NCBI RefSeq assembly: GCF_958450345.1
Contig: NC_088781.1
Coordinates: 71,001,240-71,065,239, forward strand
DNA from: Calliphora vicina
Taxonomy: Eukaryota; Arthropoda; Insecta; Diptera; Calliphoridae
Length of the DNA stretch: 64,000 nt
Direction: 5' to 3'
Shown: positions 59,401 through 64,000 of the stretch, piece by piece
How positions within the stretch are numbered: position 1 is the first letter of the stretch
How the letters are laid out: every line of letters starts with the position of its first letter
Notes under the pieces: generated by a model
Databases searched by the model: none
The model's input: only the letters and a program-made list of their open reading frames with translations
Told to the model about the DNA's origin: nothing
Translations under genes and position numbers: made by a program

Positions 59401-62400
59401 ACGGAAGTAATTTTGAGGTACATGTAAAAATATGCGAAAAATTGGGAATCGTGAGAGGCGTTATATTTTCTTTTAATTTCTTACAATAACCAAATATTTT
59501 CCTATATACAAAGGAGGAAGATGGTAAGAAAATACACACAGGTAAAATACTGCTATCATTTGATTAATGCACTGTTAATGTATGGGAATATCTTCCAAAT
59601 CCAATGAGGTGTAAAATTTTTAACTTTCCTCCTCACTTACCTATCTCTTGTTGTATTATGTGTGCAAATTGACTTGGTGATCATTCTGTCTCCTTCTTCA
59701 CTTGCCCTTAATATATACAACACAAAGAAATTCTTAAAATTTATAAACAACTAGCCGTCCTGGCAAACGTTGTTCTGCCATACAAATTATTTCTAGTGAA
59801 TATTGGGATCCAGCGGTATGGAATATACTTTACGACCTATTTTCATACCTACCAAACGTACATACAAAATTTCATAAAAATCGGTTGAGCCGTTTCGGAG
59901 GTGTTCAAACACTAACGAGATTTTTATATATTAGATTTTACAAATTTGGAACTTTTGATAAAAACAAAAATACAATAATCATATATGCTATATCATTTGT
60001 CTTCAAGAAGCACATATTAAAAGCACAGACACTCCATTATTACCAAAACAATATACTGGATATTTTCACAATTTTTATAATTCAACACGTCAAGGCAGCG
60101 GGCTTCTTATTCATTAAAACTTTCCACATATATTTATTCCAAATTCCACTAACATCTCATCAGTAACAATTTCATTGATATCAAAAAATAATATCTTCAA
60201 TATATGTATATTCCACCTGAACAAAACATATCTAATGCAGATTTAGAATTATTAATTCCATCCAACGAAAATTTCATATGGCAGGAGATTTTAATTCATG
60301 AAACCCAATTTGGGTATCATGCTAATATAACAATAAAGGAAAAATACTTGAAAATATGTTAACAGACAGCATCTTATCTATACTAAATGACGGATCTCCT
60401 ACTCACTTTTCGACACACCTTTACTAACATTGATCTCACATTTTGTATAAAAAAATCAATAGAAAAAATAAAAATAACAACTAATAAAAAGAAGCAGCTA
60501 CAATTCAAAAGATCATTCGTTCAGCTTGTAATATATATATACCTCGAACATCCAAAAATCCCAAACGTATAAAAATATGTCCCATGGTGGAACCAGGAAC
60601 TAAATATATTACAAGCAAGATGCCTGAAACTCTTCAGAAATAGTATGACAATTCCCAAGCTTATCGATTATAAAAAGAAAAATGCAAAATTCAACAAACA
60701 AAAAAAATTATCAAAAAGACAATGCTTCGAAAACTTTACAAAAATCTAAATCCGCAATCTTCTTTAAAAAATGTATGGACTGGAATACGCACTTTAACTG
60801 GAAACTATGAATGTAAAATAATAAGAGTCATACAAACTACAACTCAACAATGTATTACATTTAAATGTTAATCACGAACCAATTGGACCAGCAAAATTTC
60901 TTGAAACACCCATTAACCTAATTGAATTAATAGCAGTCTTAATACCACAACAGGATCTTCACCAGGATTCCATGGTATAACTTATAATTTAATTAAGAAT
61001 AGCCCAAAAGCACTTAAAGAGAAAATTCTGACCTTGTATAATAGTGAATGGTATGACAAACTAATAATCGATTTTCGACTTTTCGATCAACCATTTCATT
61101 TCGATTTTTACAGTCGATTAATCGAAGCCAATAGTCGATCTGCATTTTTGGGATCTATAGCAAATGACCCATACATATACGCTAATTGAGGAAACCGTAA
61201 CGGCAAACATTTGACAACAATTTTATGAAAAAAATTTTGTAGCACTTTTTATACAAATTTCTTAAGTTTGAAAAAATTTCGCTTTAAAAAATGAGGTCCT
61301 CCGTGAATATTTTTCACTGTCAGCTGAAGATTAATATATTGTAAAATTTAATGAAAGCAAAAACGTAGGGAATACTAGAAATTCCGGAATTTGATTTCTA
61401 TTTCGATTAATCGCCATCAAAAATCGATTTCAGCATAAAAATCGGTGTATATAATCGATCACGAAAAAAATCGTTTTTATACCCTGAAAATCGATTTACC
61501 ATTCACTGGTGAAACTGGTGTTATATCCCAAATATACAAAGCTGCGATAATAGTGCCAATAAAGAAGCCTAATAAAAATTCAACGGATATCAGCAATTAT
61601 CGCCCAATCTCTCTTTTACCATGTTTGGGAAATCTCTCCCAATCAAGTCGCTTTCAAACCCGGTTCTGGATATAGACCATTTGATATGCAAAAACCTCTC
61701 TAGAAAAACCACCTATCAATTTCATCAGTCGATTTTGAAAAGGCCTTTGACCGAGTCTTGTTTTTAATAAACTTAATGATTGGAAAATTGCCTCCAAGAA
61801 ATTCCTAACAAATAGAAAATTAAGAGTTAAGGTTAACAATATTATACCAAACTTTCTACGACACTATTTCTAATTGCTTTTGAAAACCTCAACGAAATCA
61901 TCAACAAACAACAGATTCAATATCGCATATATGCTGACGATCTTTACTTAATAAGTCAATAGAAATCGATTACAGACAATGAAAAAGAATTTGAAAAAGA
62001 ATTTGAAAAATCTTTGAAAGAAATTGAAAGCTGGTCAAACTGGCTCCAAAATGTCTATGGAAAAATGTCAACATATTTATATCTTAAAAAAGCATAATTG
62101 TAAAGAGGCAAACATTTCAGTTTAAAATTATCGAATAAATATTACTAACAATCTTAAGATTTTAGGACTTATTTTCGACAACAAAAACACCTTTAAAAAT
62201 CACTGTGATTACTTAAAGACTAACATCCATGTCAAAAAAGCCATATTCATAAAAATATTTTAGTTAACGCCACTAAATTAATAATGGGATCCAAAATGGA
62301 TTACGGTTTAGCGTAAATTTGCAAGAACAAATATGGGGCATTTCATGTCAAGTAAACCAACTTTTGAAATCGATGTTAGACGGGGTCAAAATTTGACATT

Positions 62401-64000
62401 AAACTTAATAAAAAAACGACAAACCGAATTAAAAATTAAGTCAACTTTTACCGATCTATGGTATCTTATATATAAATAGGTCACACGTTTTTTTGTGGTA
62501 CACTTTTAAGTATGTTATTGTCCACCAATATTGATGAAACATATATGGTTTAAAAGGTTTCTTTCTCTAGATATGCACAATATAAACAATTTTTTAAAAA
62601 TTCTTTCCATAAAAGTGGTAAAAAGCGTTTAAAAGTGGTAGAATTTCGGCCACCGGGCGATCCTAGTATGTGTAAATCTCTGAATTATACAAAATTAAGA
62701 TCAACAAAAAAGTTTTCCTACATGGCTGCTAAACAAAAATATTTTCCTAGACGATCTTACCAAACACAAAAAACAAGGATATATCAAACCAATGGGTAAT
62801 AAACAACTGGAAGATAATTTATACAGATGGTTCCAAAACAGCTCATGGTACTGCTAATAAAACTAGGTATTTTAACTGAACCTTCATCTATTTTTGACGC
62901 CGAAGCTCAGGGCATACATATATGAATGTTTACAATTAAATAAAAGAAATGATGAAAAAATAATAATAGCTACAGATTGTCAAAGTGTTTTCCAATCTCT
63001 TCGAAATACAAAAGCAAAAAATGTAGTAAAAAGTATACAACAAAATATACTTGATTTTGCTGACGAAATTAAAATTTTATGGATACAAGGGCATGTTGGA
63101 ATTGAAGGGAATGAACACGCTGATCGTGCTGCAAAGAGCGCTTTATCATCTCCACTACTATTTATGGTGCCACAATCTATAAAAACTCTAATAAAAAAAA
63201 TAAAAACAGAAACTATTTTGAAAAGCAAAAATGGGAGGAATACTCTCACCCTTATAAACAAAATTAACCATACCCGTAACCTAGCGATTCTTCCAACCAA
63301 TACCAACGCACAAATGAACAGATTCTGCACCATACCCATCTTACCCACAACTACTTAATTGAGAATTCTCCTCAACCGACTTGCAATTCTTGCCGATTAC
63401 CACTAACTACAAAACATCCTAAATGATTGCAACAGAAATATACGAAATACAAGTAGAAATATACGGATACAAGTATTCGGAGATTTGAACTCTACAGATA
63501 TTTTAAAATTTGCAACAAAAAACAACATAGAATTTGTTTTTGTATTTTCAGTCATAGTTGCCATTCTTGTGGAATTGCCCATATACGATTTTAAGTGAAT
63601 TACGGAGCTGTGTTACGAAATTATTTAAATATTTTAATTTTTTCACTTTCAATAATATTATTTTTCACACCTAGTTATGTTCGATTTTTTGAGTACTGGG
63701 GGAGTGTACTAAAATTTTGGAATTGAAAATTGTTTGGCTGAAGAATGTCTAATAAGATAAACATTTTAATGTGATGCCGGTTTTTGGCATCAGCAGATCC
63801 CAACAAAATCCGATGGAATATTCATAGGTGAAAAGCAACAATTAAAAATCCCAATAATAAACATTACATTTGGGTTACATTCACATTAATAAAAAAAAAA
63901 TAACTTACGCTTAAAATGCTCCAAAATCTCAGGAGGTATAGGAATTTTATTCACAGTTTGTAATTGATTTAACTGCTTCTGACCCATGGACAAACTTGAG
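41421..64000 (-). CDS. Nup154: Nuclear pore protein Nup154 (NUP155 family), partial at the N-terminus
   Basis: This is a structural inner-ring nucleoporin with an N-terminal beta-propeller and C-terminal alpha-solenoid. Coding exons by my reading: 63909-64000 (continues off the edge), 55743-55819, 55524-55680, 54391-54695, 54167-54339, 53365-54085, 52970-53300, 45277-45525, 45050-45211, 44539-44939, 43821-43966, 42702-43209, 42165-42631, 41624-41746, 41421-41553. All introns are GT-AG and every phase joins. Family landmarks are [70 protein letters not shown] and [19 protein letters not shown]. About 1,347 codons are seen against roughly 1,365 for the Drosophila protein (recalled), so only the extreme N-terminus is missing. 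No stop or frameshift was found. Introns of 7.4 and 8.1 kb are filled with transposon remains. It is convergent with Art8. Confidence 0.95.
43281..43791. mobile_element. Foldback/MITE filling a Nup154 intron
   Basis: The ends ATTAGGGTG and CACCCTAAT lie in TATATA flanks. Arms of about 170 bp pair imperfectly (CTATGGGTCTAAAATCAAA; CAGCTCYCRGCGGGAG-type core). It occupies nearly all of the 611-bp intron 43210-43820. Confidence 0.75.
43967..44538. other. Nup154 intron, nothing recognised
   Basis: AT-rich sequence without bounded repeats or ORFs. Confidence 0.5.
45526..47748. other. Left part of the 7.4-kb Nup154 intron
   Basis: No gene is seen. At 46926-47310 lies an inverse DINE-like fragment: the tail complement CAAGTAAGAACG, TAATACCCTACAC, then the TGGGGCTAGTGAAATAATGG and GAGTCGATCGATAG blocks of subfamily 2. 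Elsewhere only AT-rich DNA. Confidence 0.5.
47749..48850 (-). mobile_element. hAT element, TIR CAKAGTTGGGGGTAGTGCAC, TSD GCTGGTAG
   Basis: The duplication GCTGGTAG is at 47741-47748 and 48851-48858. Dense subterminal CACTAA/TTAGTG motifs are found at both ends (47770-47990, 48600-48830). It carries the last part of a transposase on the minus strand. Confidence 0.92.
48108..48360 (-). pseudogene. hAT transposase C-terminal fragment
   Basis: The minus-strand frame reads [20 protein letters not shown] and [16 protein letters not shown] then stop. [10 protein letters not shown] is the hAT C-terminal dimerisation signature. The upstream catalytic domain is absent or decayed (48361-48560 shows only broken traces). 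Confidence 0.88.
48961..50848. mobile_element. TIR element TCGATGGCTTAATATAAAAA, TA target
   Basis: A 30-bp perfect inverted repeat is flanked by TA at 48959-48960 and 50849-50850. The 1.9-kb interior has no recognised transposase. It contains the inverted copy (49816-49984) of the repeat from the Art8 intron. Probably a non-autonomous Tc1/mariner-type element. Confidence 0.82.
50861..50928. repeat. Perfect 27-bp palindrome with 14-nt loop
   Basis: Arms 50861-50887 and 50902-50928 are exact inverse copies (TGGTCAATTCACAAGGTCTC...). It lies 12 bp from the end of the preceding TIR element and may be a minimal 68-bp MITE. Confidence 0.9.
51055..51275. repeat. Cluster of CGGTAT/ATACCG motifs
   Basis: More than a dozen CGGTAT or inverse motifs occur in 220 bp (e.g. 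ATACCGGTATT). This looks like a subterminal binding array of a hAT element, but no TIR or duplication was found. Confidence 0.6.
51438..51695. mobile_element. Small TIR element AAGGTAGKGTCACACATGRC
   Basis: The ends match in inverse over about 27 bp with few mismatches. The 258-bp length and lack of an ORF suit a MITE. The duplication is unclear. Confidence 0.65.
51945..52661. repeat. Direct and inverted repeat cluster
   Basis: A ~90-bp block (TTGACAGACAAAAGTGTATT to AGCAGATCGTTGTGTTAT) occurs at about 51946-52035 and 52558-52645. A 33-bp unit with GCAATTTTTGATTAAAACAT is tandem at about 52035-52100. GCCGTATTTATAAC (52225) and its inverse (52643-52657) bound the second part. Probably two related MITE insertions. 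Confidence 0.65.
52908..52960 (+). mobile_element. DINE-like 3' terminus next to a Nup154 exon
   Basis: GAGGTGAATAGCATATAAGATTCGG-AGAAGGCGAATATATCACTC is a degraded DINE-1 tail. It ends about 10 bp from the splice donor of the exon at 52970-53300. Confidence 0.6.
54696..55523. other. Nup154 intron, nothing recognised
   Basis: AT-rich; short imperfect repeats of GTAACAATTGTTAC (54927-54942) but no bounded element. Confidence 0.5.
55820..56442. other. Start of the 8.1-kb Nup154 intron, with a DINE-like trace
   Basis: TTATACCCTACACCACATAG at about 56072-56092 resembles a DINE-like head (subfamily 2). The following CACACCCCCTTTTTT-type region may be its body. No gene is seen. Confidence 0.4.
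56443..57690 (-). pseudogene. LINE ORF1 (gag-like) with three zinc knuckles, in a Nup154 intron
   Basis: The C-terminal frame (57111-56443) has a region with [20 protein letters not shown] followed by [28 protein letters not shown] and [17 protein letters not shown], and ends IMMV. Upstream frames (57488-57147; 57690-57495) continue the protein after two frameshifts. No ORF2 follows. It is an isolated ORF1, on the same strand as the host gene. The clade (I-like versus R1/Jockey-like) was not resolved. Confidence 0.75.
57850..58800 (+). repeat. Family A repeat, second copy
   Basis: The order of blocks matches 20800-20900 and 22800-24440, without the DINE-1 and GGGCC insertions. It contains its own tandem duplication of about 75 bp (58278-58352 and 58353-58427). 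Confidence 0.75.
59040..59121 (+). mobile_element. 82-bp GC-rich retroposed element, 13-bp TSD, three-stem fold
   Basis: AACTAAATTTGAT is duplicated at 59027-59039 and 59122-59134. Inside, GACAGCC (59049) pairs with GGCTGTC (59091), enclosing GGT-ACC and CCGAG-TTCA-CTCGG hairpins. It is much more GC-rich than its surroundings. It may be a SINE, or the fused ends of a LINE (starts CATT). I do not recognise the family. Confidence 0.7.
59750..59937 (+). repeat. Interspersed repeat ending TTTTTATATATTAGAT
   Basis: ACTAGCCGTCCTGGCAAACG to AATCGGTTGAGCCGTTTCGG and the ATATATTAGAT tail resemble a widespread insect repeat type seen at the 3' ends of several element classes. The class is not assigned. 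Confidence 0.55.
61040..61507. repeat. Inverted-repeat insertion inside LINE D RT
   Basis: AGTGAATGGTA at the left and TACCATTCACT at the right bound a segment full of ATCGATTTT/TCGATTAATCG motifs. LINE reading (LYN… / TGVIS) resumes right after it. The exact boundaries and duplication are uncertain. Confidence 0.5.
62894..63358 (+). pseudogene. LINE D RNase H domain fragment
   Basis: The frame has [11 protein letters not shown] (second catalytic Asp), [20 protein letters not shown] (last His/Asp) and a downstream tail to 63358. The first catalytic segment (YTDGSK, about 62820) and DAEAQG (about 62898) lie in other frames. The CCHC-like tail of LINE C is not seen intact. Confidence 0.85.

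Larger units (their letters stand above)
59990..63360 (+). mobile_element. LINE D: degenerate RNase H-bearing LINE, related to LINE C
   Basis: Plus-strand traces in order: endonuclease ([14 protein letters not shown] at about 60000), linker (VPWWNQEL at about 60580), RT (KKPNKNS...NYRPISLL 61560; [11 protein letters not shown] 61735; YADDLYLIS 61929), RNase H (62815-63180) . It has many stops and frameshifts, and is interrupted at about 61040-61507 and 62335-62740. Confidence 0.82.

Overview
The window looks like euchromatic insect DNA, most likely from a higher fly (calyptrate Diptera). The reasons are strong AT-richness, two genes whose proteins read like fly orthologues, DINE-1/INE-1-type elements (conserved head, GTCT microsatellite, 3' hairpin before CTTACTTG), Jockey-type LINEs and many hAT/MITE insertions. 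The species assignment is inference.

Only two host genes are recognised. On the + strand at the left edge is the terminal coding exon (1037-1795) of a protein arginine methyltransferase, read as Art8. On the - strand at the right is nearly all of Nup154 (vertebrate NUP155), an inner-ring nucleoporin. Its 15 visible coding exons run from the right edge (64000) to the stop at 41421. All splice sites are GT/AG and the phases join without a break, giving about 1,347 codons; only the extreme N-terminus is outside. The two genes converge across about 39.6 kb with no other recognisable host gene. Two Nup154 introns (45526-52969 and 55820-63908) are also full of transposon remains.

Layout: 1-1036 Art8 intron; 1037-1795 Art8; 2.3-12.4 kb nested hAT MITEs, a solo LTR, a DINE-1 copy, a 2.45 kb hAT holding a Tc1 element with IR/DR ends, and a hAT composite with duplicated passenger MITEs; 13.3-18.75 kb LINE A (minus), its ORF1 split by a Transib-like element; 18.9-19.8 kb hAT; 20.3-24.7 kb a dispersed unclassified repeat broken by a DINE-1 copy with a ~480 bp GTCT tract and a nested hAT; 24.7-25.3 kb solo LTR; 25.6-28.4 kb hAT holding LINE B; 28.7-30.1 kb tandem and inverted repeats; 30.3-40.1 kb LINE C (minus, RNase H-bearing) interrupted by an unknown 2.4 kb segment, a DINE-1 copy, an LTR retrotransposon and a hAT MITE; 40.1-41.4 kb spacer with a small MITE; 41.4-64 kb Nup154 with intronic elements including LINE D (plus).

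All transposon genes read are broken. The value of the region is its stratigraphy: most insertions keep exact target-site duplications (many 8 bp, also TA, TTA, 4, 5 and 13 bp), so the order of events can be read. No antiviral, toxin, CRISPR or operon-like system is visible, as expected for a eukaryotic intergenic region.
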